This document shows positions 18,932 through 27,835 of a DNA stretch of 64,000 nt, in pieces; the first letter of the stretch is position 1, and each line of letters starts with the position of its first letter. Both the position numbers and the translations under genes were made by a program. Source of the DNA: Candidatus Magnetominusculus xianensis (GTDB lineage: Bacteria > Nitrospirota > Thermodesulfovibrionia > Thermodesulfovibrionales > Magnetobacteriaceae); assembly GCA_001541255.1 (NCBI GenBank), contig LNQR01000034.1:23426-87425 (forward strand), read 5' to 3'. The notes beneath the pieces were generated by a model that saw nothing but the letters and a program-made list of their open reading frames with translations, searched no databases and was not told the DNA's origin.

Positions 18932-19934
18932 GCACATCGAATATTACACGATGTCCTTTTTCGGAGAAATGCATAGGGTCAGCAAACAAATAGAACTCCT
19001 TTGATGGTATCCCCTTAGCGAGGAACTCTGGCACAGGGTCAATGAAGTCTATGTTGTGAGAGCTGAAGAAGGCTGAGAGTTTTTTCTGCGGCTCAAGCAG
19101 CGCGTCTGCCTTTCTCAGTTGGACTTCATAGGGGGCGATAATCACTGTAAAGGGGATGTGGTAGGACTTCAGGGCAGCATCAATGTTTAGGATTGGCTGG
19201 ATGTTTTTATTAAAGATTTTATCGTTGTCTGCGTTATAGTACAGGGCTTCGGCCCGGTAAAATCTCAACTGCGGGTCAGTTAGAAGGCCCTTTAGATACA
19301 CATAAAGCAGAGAATTTTCCCTCAGGAATTCGTTCAGACCGGCAAGAGTGCCTACGTGTCTTGCGCTGTCAAATATGGTTGTCTTTCGGGCTTTTGTGTT
19401 TAGTTCCCTGTCGATGAGGGCGGCAGAGTCGGAGTTTAAGTCGTTCAGGCAGTAAATCAGGTATACTCTTTTGAGTTTGGGGATGATTTCGGGATGAGAG
19501 GGGAGAAACTGTGCTATAACGTTTTCATAGTCGTATGAGTTATAACCTACTACGCCAGAGTTATACACTATGGTGTTTGGCAGTTTTGAGCGCAGGAGAC
19601 CGGCAAACGTATCCTGTTCTTTAACGCCAACGCCGAAGGTGATTGAGTCTCCGAGTAAGAGTACAGCATTGTCGAGGTGTTTATCTGTGTAATCTTTCGG
19701 GATGCGAAAACCGTATTTATCAGTATAGACCTTCTCACCGAATGATATGGCTTCGATGTTTTTAGCGTTTCCCTTGCTGGGGCCAAAGGCGTTGAAAACG
19801 AAAAGCCCACGCGAGTTGCTGATAGGTTTTACGCTGCCACTGAGTCTTATTATTGCCTCAAATACAAGTAACACTGCTGCTGCTGCTGCGACAGAACAGA
19901 CAATCAGCAGGATATTTATATAGTTCCGATTCAT
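18915..19934 (-). CDS. SGNH/GDSL-type hydrolase-like membrane-anchored protein
   Basis: A 339-residue protein with an N-terminal hydrophobic anchor (residues 5-28) and the GDS block (VLLLGDSITFGVGVKEQDTF). The distal catalytic DxxH is present in DPMHFSEKGH. These proteins often remove or add acyl groups on surface polysaccharides, fitting the surrounding genes. The substrate is not known. It ends convergently inside the 3' end of the copolymerase gene. Confidence 0.8.
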   Translation of the reverse strand: MNRNYINILLIVCSVAAAAAVLLVFEAIIRLSGSVKPISNSRGLFVFNAFGPSKGNAKNIEAISFGEKVYTDKYGFRIPKDYTDKHLDNAVLLLGDSITFGVGVKEQDTFAGLLRSKLPNTIVYNSGVVGYNSYDYENVIAQFLPSHPEIIPKLKRVYLIYCLNDLNSDSAALIDRELNTKARKTTIFDSARHVGTLAGLNEFLRENSLLYVYLKGLLTDPQLRFYRAEALYYNADNDKIFNKNIQPILNIDAALKSYHIPFTVIIAPYEVQLRKADALLEPQKKLSAFFSSHNIDFIDPVPEFLAKGIPSKEFYLFADPMHFSEKGHRVIFDVLMRRF

Positions 19935-20098
19935 TACAAATATATTATAAATAATTAGAGTTCTAAAATGCCTTGCCTTATTTTAGGGCTGATAAAACGC
20001 TGATCGCGAGTTAATTTAATACACATATTGACACATGTTACAGAAATACTGGAAAATTGCCTATTACACATTAAATCCTTTGGGAGGGGGCGTGTGTT

Positions 20099-20371
20099 AT
20101 GACTAAGGCAGAACTATTGGATAGAGTAGCGGCAGAGTCGAAAATGGCAAAAACAGAGGTTGCAAAGGTTATTAACAGCGTGTTTGATAATATTTCTAAG
20201 GCCCTGAAAGACGGCGAACGTGTTATTCTTGTGGGGTTTGGTACATTTGTTGTATCCGAAAGAAAGGAGAGGAAGGGGAGAAATATTAAAACCGGAGAGG
20301 CGACGGTGATCCCTGCAGCAAGAGTGCCGAAGTTTAGAGCGGCTAAGGGCCTAAAGGATGCGGTGGGATAA
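20099..20371 (+). CDS. hup: HU-type nucleoid DNA-binding protein
   Basis: A 90-residue bacterial histone-like protein: MTKAELLDRVAAESKMAKTEV at the start, and the DNA-wrapping arm and body with GFGTFVVSERKERKGRN and ATVIPAARVPKFRAAKGLK. The ribosome site GGGAGGGGG lies 8 bases before the ATG. A TTGACA at 20028-20033 could be a -35 element, but no convincing -10 follows at the usual distance. The gene is monocistronic. Confidence 0.96.
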   Translation: MTKAELLDRVAAESKMAKTEVAKVINSVFDNISKALKDGERVILVGFGTFVVSERKERKGRNIKTGEATVIPAARVPKFRAAKGLKDAVG

Positions 20372-20478
20372 AGAGTATTAATTGATGTGTGCAAATCCAC
20401 TGATATAAGATTTATGAGATCGTGAAGAAACCTTTTAAATAATTGTACTGAATATAATAGCAAATATTCAAATTGCTA

Positions 20479-20487
20479 TGCTATACT
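20479..20487 (+). promoter_or_regulatory. Extended -10 promoter of the cobalt transporter operon
   Basis: TGCTATACT (20479-20487) is an extended -10 element. It would start transcription near 20494, just before the structured leader of cbiM. Confidence 0.5.
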
Positions 20488-20493
20488 GATGTA

Positions 20494-20653
20494 AGATTGA
20501 TGGGCCGTGAAGGCCAGTGCATTAAAGCCACGAAGGCAGCAGTAACCTCCGGTGTGTAAGATAGCGCACACTGGCTGAGTGAGATTGCCTTTGCGGCTAT
20601 TCGTTTTTAACGGCTCTGCAGTAGGCTGTATAATTCAGTGTAGGGAGAGGCAT
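20494..20653 (+). ncRNA. Structured 5' leader of cbiM, candidate metal or cofactor riboswitch
   Basis: The leader can form a small GGCC hairpin (GGCCgtgaaGGCC near 20503-20515), a 13-bp stem with one mismatch between 20526-20538 (AGCCACGAAGGCA) and 20586-20598 (TGCCTTTGCGGCT), and inside it an 8-bp hairpin, 20549-20556 with 20567-20574. The outer stem is followed by ATTCGTTTTT, which looks like a terminator tail. It lacks the cobalamin riboswitch B12 box. A NiCo-type or novel sensor is possible; the class is not identified. Confidence 0.5.
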
Positions 20654-21355
20654 ATGCACATCCCGGACGGGTACTTAAGCCCTCAGACGTATATACCGAT
20701 GTTTGCAGTAACGGGGACATTTTGGGCTGTTGCACTGCGGAAATTAAAAAAAGAACTTTCAGTTAAAGAGATTCCCTATCTGACGATGGCCTCGGTGTTT
20801 TCCTTCCTTATAATGATGTTCAACATTCCTATTCCAGGGGGAACTACGGGACATGCCGTCGGGGCGGCAATCGTTGCCACGGTGCTTGGGCCATGGACGG
20901 CCGTAGTGGCGGTCTCGGTGGTTCTAATCGTTCAGGCTATTGTGTTTGGCGATGGCGGGATAACTGCAATTGGTGCGAATTGTTTCAACATGGCAATACT
21001 AATGCCATTTGTCTCATCATGGGTGTTTAGACTTGTCAGAGGAAAATCCTCAGATGGGGCAAGATTATCAGCAGCAGCCTTTTTATCAGGGTATGCAGGA
21101 CTTTTGGCCTCAGCGCTGGCAACGGCTGTTGAGATGGGAATTCAGCCAATAATCGCCGCTGCCCCCGATGGTACACCCCTCTACGCACCATATCCGCTGT
21201 CGGTCACAATCCCGGCTATTGCACTGTGGCACATGTTTTTACTATGCATTGTCGAGGGTATGTTAACGATGTTGTTGTTCAGGTATTTCTATAAACATGA
21301 ACCGAAGGGCCTGTATTGGGCAAACTCTTCGGTAGTGGGAGGAGGACGCACGTGA
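20654..21355 (+). CDS. cbiM: Cobalt/nickel ECF transporter substrate-binding membrane protein
   Basis: CbiM is the metal-specific S component of a group I ECF importer. The start at 20654 is fixed by the functional N-terminus MHIPDGYLSP, whose Met-His residues coordinate the metal, and by GGGAGAGG upstream. The longer upstream reading frame would bury this N-terminus and is rejected. About seven membrane helices, including the family block PGGTTGHAVGAAIVATVLGPW, are visible. Ni and Co specificities cannot be separated. It is followed directly by cbiN-like, cbiQ and cbiO. Confidence 0.95.
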   Translation: MHIPDGYLSPQTYIPMFAVTGTFWAVALRKLKKELSVKEIPYLTMASVFSFLIMMFNIPIPGGTTGHAVGAAIVATVLGPWTAVVAVSVVLIVQAIVFGDGGITAIGANCFNMAILMPFVSSWVFRLVRGKSSDGARLSAAAFLSGYAGLLASALATAVEMGIQPIIAAAPDGTPLYAPYPLSVTIPAIALWHMFLLCIVEGMLTMLLFRYFYKHEPKGLYWANSSVVGGGRT

Positions 21356-21678
21356 TTCAGAAGAAACTGTGGATAGGGCTGGTGATTATGGCGCTTATGG
21401 TACCACTTGGTATTGTCATACCTGAGAAGTTTGGGGCTGCCGGGGCATGGGGGGAGTGGAGTGCTGAGACACTCAGCCAGATGCTGGGCTATCTCCCTGA
21501 TGGGCTGCGCCGATACGCCGGTCTCTGGAATGCCCCTATTGGGGATTACTCTGTTGCCTCGGACAGCGATAACACATTCGTCAAATCACTATCTTATATT
21601 GCGTCGGGCCTTATTGGGGCTGTTATTGTCGGCCTTTGCGTCTTTATAATATCCAGGACAGCACTCAGGCGTGAATAA
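21352..21678 (+). CDS. CbiN-like PDGLE-domain auxiliary membrane protein
   Basis: A 108-residue protein with an N-terminal transmembrane helix, an extracytoplasmic PDGLE-type segment (GYLPDGLRRYAGLWNAPIGDYSV) and a C-terminal helix. It is the auxiliary component that helps CbiM load the metal. The GTG at 21352 overlaps the cbiM stop (GTGA) and has GGAGGACG upstream; a frame opening 36 bases earlier is less likely. It overlaps cbiQ by 8 bases. Confidence 0.85.
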   Translation: MIQKKLWIGLVIMALMVPLGIVIPEKFGAAGAWGEWSAETLSQMLGYLPDGLRRYAGLWNAPIGDYSVASDSDNTFVKSLSYIASGLIGAVIVGLCVFIISRTALRRE

Positions 21679-22573
21679 TAAGGTACCGTCTTTCTTGTTG
21701 ACAACCCAGCCGCCTCCAGAGGTTAGAGGCGCCAGGGTTAAGGGTTCATTCATAGACAAGGGAATCGGACATATCTCAAAGTTTTATGAGACGGTCTTTT
21801 TGCAGTGGGAGTTATCGCGAAAGGACGGCCTGTTTCAGCGGTTAAACGCCAGGACAAAGGTGGTGTTTCTGGTGTTTTATATATTTATTGTCAGTGTGAA
21901 AAAAGAAGTGTCGTCGGAAATATTGGTTGCGGTGTTTATTTTCCTGTTTGTCTTACTGTCGAGGGTTGGGATTTTTAAGTTTTATTGGAAGGTATTCATT
22001 GCCGGGTTTTTATTTGGAGTACTTGCCGGACTTCCCGCCGCACTCAATGTGATAACACCGGGGGAGACGGTTTATAAAATTATAGAACTACAGCGGGCGC
22101 GGATATACCATCTGCCGGAGACTATCACGGTGACGCGCGAGGGTATCCTGCTGGTAATGATGCTTACGGCACGGGTAGTCAATTCGGTTTCGATTACGCT
22201 GTTGGTCGTCAGTACGACATCGTTTTCAGATATTTTAAAGGGGTTAAGGGTCTTCAGGGTACCTGAATATTTTTTGATGATACTGAGCCTGTCACAAAAG
22301 TATGTATTCATATTTTTAAAGATGCTCCGCGATATGCACTCAGCGAAAAAGGCGCGTCTCATAGGTTCAGCGGACGCCGCAGGCTGGATACCTGGAAGAA
22401 TTGCCTTCATATTCAATAAAACTCAGCTCAGGTGTGAAGACGTGAATAAGGCAATGGTCGGGCGCGGGTTTACAGGAGAGGTAAAACTGGCCGGATTAGA
22501 ATATATAAAAACAGTGGATATCATGTATGGGGCGATATTTATAGCGTTGTGGATGGTATTATTAATCTTGTAA
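21671..22573 (+). CDS. cbiQ: ECF transporter T component
   Basis: CbiQ couples the ATPase to CbiM. The 300-residue protein has a 45-50 residue N-terminal extension compared with typical members, then 5-6 helices with the FQRLNARTKVVFLVFYIF opening. The two cytoplasmic Ala-Arg-Gly-type coupling motifs appear as SAKKARLIGS and NKAMVGRGF. The GTG start at 21671 overlaps the preceding gene. It is part of the cbiMNQO unit. Confidence 0.93.
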   Translation: MNNKVPSFLLTTQPPPEVRGARVKGSFIDKGIGHISKFYETVFLQWELSRKDGLFQRLNARTKVVFLVFYIFIVSVKKEVSSEILVAVFIFLFVLLSRVGIFKFYWKVFIAGFLFGVLAGLPAALNVITPGETVYKIIELQRARIYHLPETITVTREGILLVMMLTARVVNSVSITLLVVSTTSFSDILKGLRVFRVPEYFLMILSLSQKYVFIFLKMLRDMHSAKKARLIGSADAAGWIPGRIAFIFNKTQLRCEDVNKAMVGRGFTGEVKLAGLEYIKTVDIMYGAIFIALWMVLLIL

Positions 22574-22586
22574 GATAAGGGATTCA

Positions 22587-23396
22587 ATGGAGACGGTACT
22601 TGCCCTGAGAGGGGCGGCATATAAGTATTATGAAAAGATAACTGCCCTTGATGGCGTAAGCCTGTCGATTGAAAGTGGGCAGCGGGTTACTGTAATCGGG
22701 GCAAATGGAAGCGGGAAGTCATCCCTGCTGCAAGTCCTTGCGGGGTTGATGTTTCCACAAAGCGGCGAGGTGCTGTTTAAGGGCGAACCGTTCACAGAGA
22801 AATCATTTAAGGATGCGGCGTTTTTGAGGCATTTCAGGTCGGCAGTCGGGTATGTATTTCAGGACTCAGACGTGCAGTTGTTCTGCCCTAGTGTGTTTGA
22901 TGAGCTGGTGTTCGGGCCGCTTCAGATGGGGATGGATGAGCAGGAGGCGTCGGGGCGGGCAGAAGAGATTATGATGATGCTTGGGATAGGGGCACTGCGT
23001 GACAGGCCGCCCTATATGCTCTCCGGCGGTGAGAAGAAGAAGGCGGCAATCGGCTCGGTACTCACGATGAACCCGGAGATTATACTGCTTGACGAGCCAA
23101 CAACCGGGCTTGACCCGAGGACGCAGGCATTTCTGGTTGAGCTGCTGTTTACCCTAAACGACGCGGGTAAGACCATCGTACTCTCAACACATGACCTTGC
23201 CCTTGTCGAGGAACTACAGGGAGAGACGGTGGTGCTTTCTGAGGGGCATACGATTGAAAGAACAGGCAGCGCTGGCGCAATTCTCGCAGACGAAGAAATG
23301 CTCCTTCGTGTAAACCTGATTCATGAGCACTTCCACCGCCACAAAGACTCAGGCGGCACTATCACTCATGTCCACCGCCATGCCCACGGGGATTGA
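22587..23396 (+). CDS. cbiO: ECF transporter ATP-binding protein
   Basis: ABC ATPase driving cobalt/nickel uptake. Walker A GANGSGKSS, Q-loop VFQDSDVQLFCPSVFDEL, signature LSGGEKKKAA and Walker B ILLDEPTTGLDP are present. The His-rich C-terminus (HEHFHRHKDSGGTITHVHRHAHGD) is a plausible metal-binding tail, seen in some CbiO proteins, and supports a transition-metal substrate. The gene starts 13 bases after cbiQ and ends 3 bases before the next gene. Confidence 0.96.
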   Translation: METVLALRGAAYKYYEKITALDGVSLSIESGQRVTVIGANGSGKSSLLQVLAGLMFPQSGEVLFKGEPFTEKSFKDAAFLRHFRSAVGYVFQDSDVQLFCPSVFDELVFGPLQMGMDEQEASGRAEEIMMMLGIGALRDRPPYMLSGGEKKKAAIGSVLTMNPEIILLDEPTTGLDPRTQAFLVELLFTLNDAGKTIVLSTHDLALVEELQGETVVLSEGHTIERTGSAGAILADEEMLLRVNLIHEHFHRHKDSGGTITHVHRHAHGD

Positions 23397-23399
23397 TAC

Positions 23400-24788
23400 A
23401 TGAATAATTCAGCAGACAACAGGGTGGCCTTCACCCCAGAATGGGTTTTTTTAGTAATAAGCGTAGTGTTTGGGTATATTTTTATATTCGTAACGCCCCC
23501 GTTTCAGGCCCCTGATGAGTATCATCATATGTTTCGTGCCTATCATGTATCGATGGGCGGGTTAGTTTCGTCGAAGGCGCTGGGGTCATCGGGGGCAGTG
23601 CTTCCTGCAAGTATTGGAAATACAGTTATAAACGTATCGACAAACCTCTCTCAGCACCCGGAAAATAAGCAAAAGCTCTCAGACCTGGCCAAAGTCATGA
23701 ACATCCCGCTTGAGCCGTATAATACCGTGTTTTACTTATTCCCAAACACGGCAAGATATGCCCCCGTCATGTACACCCCGCAGTCAGTGGGGATATTAAT
23801 AGGAAGGCTATTTAACGCCGCCCCTATATATATCATGTACTTGGGGAGGATGACGAATCTAATCGTCTGGATAGCGTTGATATATATTGCGATTGTCACT
23901 ACGCCGATATATAAATGGCTCTTCGTGCTATTGGCCCTGACGCCGATGTCGCTGTTTTTGAGTGCGTCGCTCTCTGCCGATGCCTTTACGAATGGGATAG
24001 CCTTTGTGTCTGCCGCGTTGATATTTAAGGCTGCCTTTGGCAGTAGAGGTGAGGTCTCATCGGGTGAGCTTGTACTGATTTTTCTGACAGCGGCGATGCT
24101 TTCCCTGTCAAAACAGGTCTATGTACCGGCGCTGTTGATTTTTCTGATGATACCGGTGCGCAAGTTTGGCACGTTAAAAAAATATATAACTACCTCGGTA
24201 TCATTTTTTGTCTTTAATATAGCAGCGGCCTATTCGTGGTATTTTCTGTCAAAGGATTTGCTTGTCCCGCTCAGATTAAAACTTGACATATCGCCGCAGA
24301 GACAGTTTTATTCCATCACGCACTATCCTATGGACTTTGTAATTGCGATAAAGAACACTGTCGTAAGATATTGGTCTGATGTGCTGACAGATTTCATAGG
24401 GAAACTGGGCTGGCTTGATACGGAGCTTCCCGCGTACATTCATATAACGTTTTGGGTGCTCCTGATTTTCACTGCCATTTCAGAAAACAACCGCGATATC
24501 CTGATAAAACTAAAAGACAAGGCGGTAGCGACGGCGGCTGTCGTATGTACAACGTTTCTGATAGTCCTCTCACAGTATCTGACGTGGACAGAGGTTGACA
24601 AAAATATAGTAGAAGGGCTGACAGGCAGATATTTTATACCAGTAATGCCCGCGCTGTTTCTATTATTTTATAACAATAAATACCACATAGACATGAAAAG
24701 TATGCTCTTTGGCATTTTGATACTATGCTACTTGGCAGTTGTAATGATTTCCACGATAGCGGCAATGATAACGCGCTATTATTTGTGA
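23400..24788 (+). CDS. DUF2142-family membrane protein
   Basis: A 462-residue polytopic protein with about 10-12 helices. The family signature FQAPDEYHHMFRAYHVSMGG follows the first helix; the acidic DE pair in this external loop resembles the catalytic loop of GT-C glycosyltransferases. Members are found in polysaccharide and teichoic/arabinan-like clusters, but function is not established. The gene starts 3 bases after cbiO, yet a metal link is unlikely; envelope glycosylation is a better guess. Confidence 0.82.
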   Translation: MNNSADNRVAFTPEWVFLVISVVFGYIFIFVTPPFQAPDEYHHMFRAYHVSMGGLVSSKALGSSGAVLPASIGNTVINVSTNLSQHPENKQKLSDLAKVMNIPLEPYNTVFYLFPNTARYAPVMYTPQSVGILIGRLFNAAPIYIMYLGRMTNLIVWIALIYIAIVTTPIYKWLFVLLALTPMSLFLSASLSADAFTNGIAFVSAALIFKAAFGSRGEVSSGELVLIFLTAAMLSLSKQVYVPALLIFLMIPVRKFGTLKKYITTSVSFFVFNIAAAYSWYFLSKDLLVPLRLKLDISPQRQFYSITHYPMDFVIAIKNTVVRYWSDVLTDFIGKLGWLDTELPAYIHITFWVLLIFTAISENNRDILIKLKDKAVATAAVVCTTFLIVLSQYLTWTEVDKNIVEGLTGRYFIPVMPALFLLFYNNKYHIDMKSMLFGILILCYLAVVMISTIAAMITRYYL

Positions 24789-24794
24789 GGGGGC

Positions 24795-24970
24795 TGGATA
24801 TACATATTGACCATAAAAATGCCCAGCATGTAAAGAAAGTACCAGGGCGTAAGACAGATATTAGCGATAGCCAATGGCTGGCAGAGTTAAGCCGCAGTGG
24901 TGTTTTGGTGAGAGCAAGTTTTATCCCACCACGAGATATGAGGTTACCAGCGCTTCTGCGTGCTGCTTGA
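24795..24970 (+). pseudogene. IS110-family transposase fragment
   Basis: About 58 codons match the internal part of IS110 transposases (NAQHVKKVPGRKTDISD, then WLAELSRSGVLVRASFIPP). Start, catalytic N-terminus and C-terminus are missing, so this is a decayed scrap. It marks a past insertion between the DUF2142 gene and the BtrH-exporter cluster. An ATG-led frame beginning at 24725 runs into it by chance. Confidence 0.8.
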
Positions 24971-25037
24971 AGACATCTGTTGATTCTGGCATTGATTCTG
25001 CTTGACAAAGGGGGCTGCCGTGTAATACGTTATAGAT

Positions 25038-26036
25038 ATGGCTAACATCATCGCAGATTTTACCCCGTTTTACGGTCAGCACTGCGAATCTACTGCGACT
25101 GGTTCGCTTATTAATCAACTCCTGGGGGTTGACCAGGGCGGGACGGCGTTTTCTGAACCTATGCTCTTTGGCTTAGGTGAGGGTTTAGGATTCATATTCT
25201 GGAACATGAAAACTATGGATTTCCCCTTCCTTGGCGGAAGAATTAAGCCAGAAGCCTTAACTCAGAACATCGCCAGAAATCTGAACTTAAAGCTGAACAT
25301 TGAGGAAACTGCATCACCCAAAAAGGCATGGGATTCACTCAAAAACAATATCGACAGGAACATTGCCACCGGTCTTAAACTCGATTGTTATTATCTGGAT
25401 TATTTCACAAAAAAATTCCACTTTGCCGCGCACTATGTCGCCATGTACGGCTATGATGACGACTTCGCATATTTGGTCGATACCTCACAGCAAGGCACTA
25501 ACGTAAAGACATCACTAAAAAGCCTTGAATTAGCCAGAAATGAAAAAGGCCACATGTCTTCAAAAAATCTGAGCTACACGATTCAAGGCAATATCAAAGA
25601 CTTCAGGGAAGCCGTCCTGACGGCAATACGCAATAATGCAGCAGATTATCTGAACCCACCAATAAAGAATCTCGGGTTTAAAGGGGTATTAAAGGCAGCT
25701 GATGAAATCAAAAAGTGGTTTAAAAACAGCAAGAACATTGAAAGAGATTTTATAACAACCGCAATCCTTATGGAAAAAGGAGGAACCGGCGGTGCCTTGT
25801 TTAGAAATCTGTACAGGGATTTTTTAAAGGAAGCCTATGAACTGACAGATATAATGGCAATTGATAAGGCATACCAACTATTCGCTGAAACGGCAGAACT
25901 GTGGACGAAAATCGCCGCATTGTTTGACCAAACAGGCAAGACTAAAGATGTCGAATACATAAACCAGGCCTCTGTAATACTTGCCGGTATATCTGAAAAA
26001 GAAAAGACTGCAATGGAACTGTTATTAAAAATATAA
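25038..26036 (+). CDS. BtrH-type acyltransferase (BtrH N-terminal domain plus DUF4872)
   Basis: A 332-residue protein. The N-terminal papain-like fold has a visible Cys-His-Asp triad: Cys16 in GQHCESTATGS, His132 in FHFAAHYVAMYG and Asp148 in AYLVDTSQ, with the SEPMLFGLGEGLGFIF block of the family. In butirosin synthesis BtrH moves an acyl group from a carrier protein to the aminoglycoside. The C-terminal half is helical and matches DUF4872. An ABC-2 exporter gene pair follows within 30 bases, suggesting that a modified small molecule is made and exported. No carrier protein or biosynthetic genes are seen nearby. The substrate is unknown. Confidence 0.82.
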   Translation: MANIIADFTPFYGQHCESTATGSLINQLLGVDQGGTAFSEPMLFGLGEGLGFIFWNMKTMDFPFLGGRIKPEALTQNIARNLNLKLNIEETASPKKAWDSLKNNIDRNIATGLKLDCYYLDYFTKKFHFAAHYVAMYGYDDDFAYLVDTSQQGTNVKTSLKSLELARNEKGHMSSKNLSYTIQGNIKDFREAVLTAIRNNAADYLNPPIKNLGFKGVLKAADEIKKWFKNSKNIERDFITTAILMEKGGTGGALFRNLYRDFLKEAYELTDIMAIDKAYQLFAETAELWTKIAALFDQTGKTKDVEYINQASVILAGISEKEKTAMELLLKI

Positions 26037-26066
26037 CGCTATGAAAAACATTAACTTGACCGGCTA

Positions 26067-27002
26067 ATGCAGCAGCCTTGCGCCATAAGCGTTCAAAACG
26101 TACATAAATCATATGGGAAGACAAAGGCGGTAAATGGTCTGTCCTTTAGTGTAAAACACGCCGGGTGCTTTGGGCTGCTTGGCCCCAACGGTGCCGGTAA
26201 GACTACAATGATGAAGATGGTCTACGGCAAGGCAGAAAGAGACGCCAAACCGGAGGGCGTAATAAATGTACTTGGCTTTGACCCGCAGCATAACCCGCTC
26301 AATGTCAGACACTTGCTTGGCGTCGTCCCCCAGGATGATAATCTCGACGTAGGGCTCAACGTCTATCAAAACCTGTCTCTGTTTGCAAAGTTCTACGGTC
26401 TTTCGGGCAGTGCCGCAAAAACCGCAATCGAGCATCTTATCGAAATGATGGAGTTGACAGACAAAAGATACTCAAAGACACGGGAACTGTCCGGCGGGAT
26501 GAAAAGGCGGCTGATAATAGCACGCGCCCTTCTCAATAACCCGAAAATCCTGATACTCGACGAACCCACAACCGGCCTTGACCCCCAGGTGCGCCACATG
26601 ATATGGGATAAACTCAGGCTGATGAAAAAAGACGGTATCACCATGCTCCTGACTACCCACTACATGGAAGAGGCATTTCAACTTTGCGATGACCTGATTA
26701 TAATGCACAAGGGGGAGAAGGTGATTGAGGGCCAGCCGCGAGAACTCCTTGAGCAAAGCATAGAGAAATACGTCCTTGACATTGTAAACAAAGAACGCAT
26801 GGATAAGATAAAAGACTGCCTGAACTCCCCGTCACTACGGGCAGATATATCAAGGGAGACATTGCACATATACAGCAATCACATTGTTGAGCTGAATGAG
26901 ATTGCCTCACAGCTTGAGCCGGGGGATTATTTTCTGAGGGCAGCGAATCTCGAAGACCTGTTTATAAAGGCCACAGGGAGGGCGCTTGATGACTCAGGAT
27001 AA
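26067..27002 (+). CDS. ABC-2 exporter ATP-binding protein (NodI/DrrA-like)
   Basis: A 311-residue ABC ATPase with Walker A GPNGAGKTT, signature LSGGMKRRL, Walker B ILILDEPTTGLDP and the H-loop TTHYMEEA. The DrrA-type C-terminal extension (from about residue 225) is present. It overlaps the permease gene and forms an exporter with it. Its position after the BtrH-type gene suggests that gene's product is the cargo. Confidence 0.93.
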   Translation: MQQPCAISVQNVHKSYGKTKAVNGLSFSVKHAGCFGLLGPNGAGKTTMMKMVYGKAERDAKPEGVINVLGFDPQHNPLNVRHLLGVVPQDDNLDVGLNVYQNLSLFAKFYGLSGSAAKTAIEHLIEMMELTDKRYSKTRELSGGMKRRLIIARALLNNPKILILDEPTTGLDPQVRHMIWDKLRLMKKDGITMLLTTHYMEEAFQLCDDLIIMHKGEKVIEGQPRELLEQSIEKYVLDIVNKERMDKIKDCLNSPSLRADISRETLHIYSNHIVELNEIASQLEPGDYFLRAANLEDLFIKATGRALDDSG

Positions 27003-27777
27003 CAGCAGCCCATATCCACCGCTGTCACACCGGATATACGCAGTATGGTACCGCCACATGCGCGTCTACTCAAGCAATCTGTTGAGCAACGGGCTTCCAC
27101 CGTTTCTTGAGCCGCTGATATTTCTGGCAGGCATAGGGCTGGGCTTAGGCAAGTACGTGCCCGGCTTTGGAAATGTACCATATGTCGTATTCCTTGCCAT
27201 GGGGCTGCCCATTACGACGGCAATGATGACGGCGGCGTTTGAGTGTTCGTTTGGCACGTTTATCAATCTGGAATTCAACAAGGTGTATGACGGGATGCTG
27301 GCAGCGCCCATCAGCGTAAACAATCTGATCATAGGGGAGATGCTGTGGGCGGCGACAAAGGGATTTTTCTTTGCCTTTGCGGTGCTTGTGGTGACAGTCC
27401 CGTTTGGGGTCATTCCGTTGCCCGGGGGGTTGGTGATGCCGTTTATAGGTTTTATCACGGGGCTGATGTTTGCGTCTCTTTCGCTTCTGGTCACATCGTA
27501 TGTGAAGACTATAAGTTTTTTCAATTTTTATTTCACGGGGTTTCTTTCTCCGATGTTCTTTTTATCAGGCGTGGTGTTTCCCCTGGCGGAGCTGCCAGAG
27601 GTGTTAAGGTACGTGGCAGAGGCGCTTCCGCTGACACACCCTGTCAGGCTGGGGCGCAGCCTTTGCCTTGGACAACTCAGACTGGAGTTACTGTTTGATG
27701 TGTTGTATATTGCAGCATTTATCGCACTGGCAGGATACCTCGCACTGAAGAGACTACGTAGACGGCTTATTGATTGA
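26989..27777 (+). CDS. ABC-2 type exporter permease
   Basis: A 262-residue membrane protein with six helices and the ABC-2 signature region (GFLSPMFFLSGVVFPLAELPEVLRYVAEALPLTHPV). The ATG at 26989 is preferred over a TTG one codon upstream; GGGAGGG lies before it. It overlaps the ATPase stop. NodJ-like proteins export lipo-oligosaccharides, but other cargoes are equally possible. Confidence 0.92.
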   Translation: MTQDNSSPYPPLSHRIYAVWYRHMRVYSSNLLSNGLPPFLEPLIFLAGIGLGLGKYVPGFGNVPYVVFLAMGLPITTAMMTAAFECSFGTFINLEFNKVYDGMLAAPISVNNLIIGEMLWAATKGFFFAFAVLVVTVPFGVIPLPGGLVMPFIGFITGLMFASLSLLVTSYVKTISFFNFYFTGFLSPMFFLSGVVFPLAELPEVLRYVAEALPLTHPVRLGRSLCLGQLRLELLFDVLYIAAFIALAGYLALKRLRRRLID

Positions 27778-27805
27778 CGTGCCAGCTTAAACCGTGCGTA
27801 TCTCT

Positions 27806-27835
27806 GGCGCTACACGGGCGCTACTAGGGCGCTAC
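27806..27835. repeat. Three short tandem GGCGCTAC repeats
   Basis: GGCGCTAC occurs at 27806, 27817 and 27828, an exact 11-bp period, in the gap between the convergent exporter and STAS genes. The last copy covers the STAS stop codon. Function is unknown. Confidence 0.6.

Noticed and set aside
20579..20653. Longer cbiM start
   Set aside because: It would add residues before the MHIPDG N-terminus, which must be free to bind metal, and overlaps the structured leader.
20494..20653. Cobalamin riboswitch before cbiM
   Set aside because: No B12 box (GCCACTG-type) in the right context and the stems do not match the known core.
24725..24970. 81-codon complete gene
   Set aside because: Its start overlaps the DUF2142 3' end; only the IS110-like middle is real and lacks both ends.
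27806..27835. CRISPR-like repeat array
   Set aside because: Units are only 8 bases on an 11-base period with no spacers; no cas genes are present.
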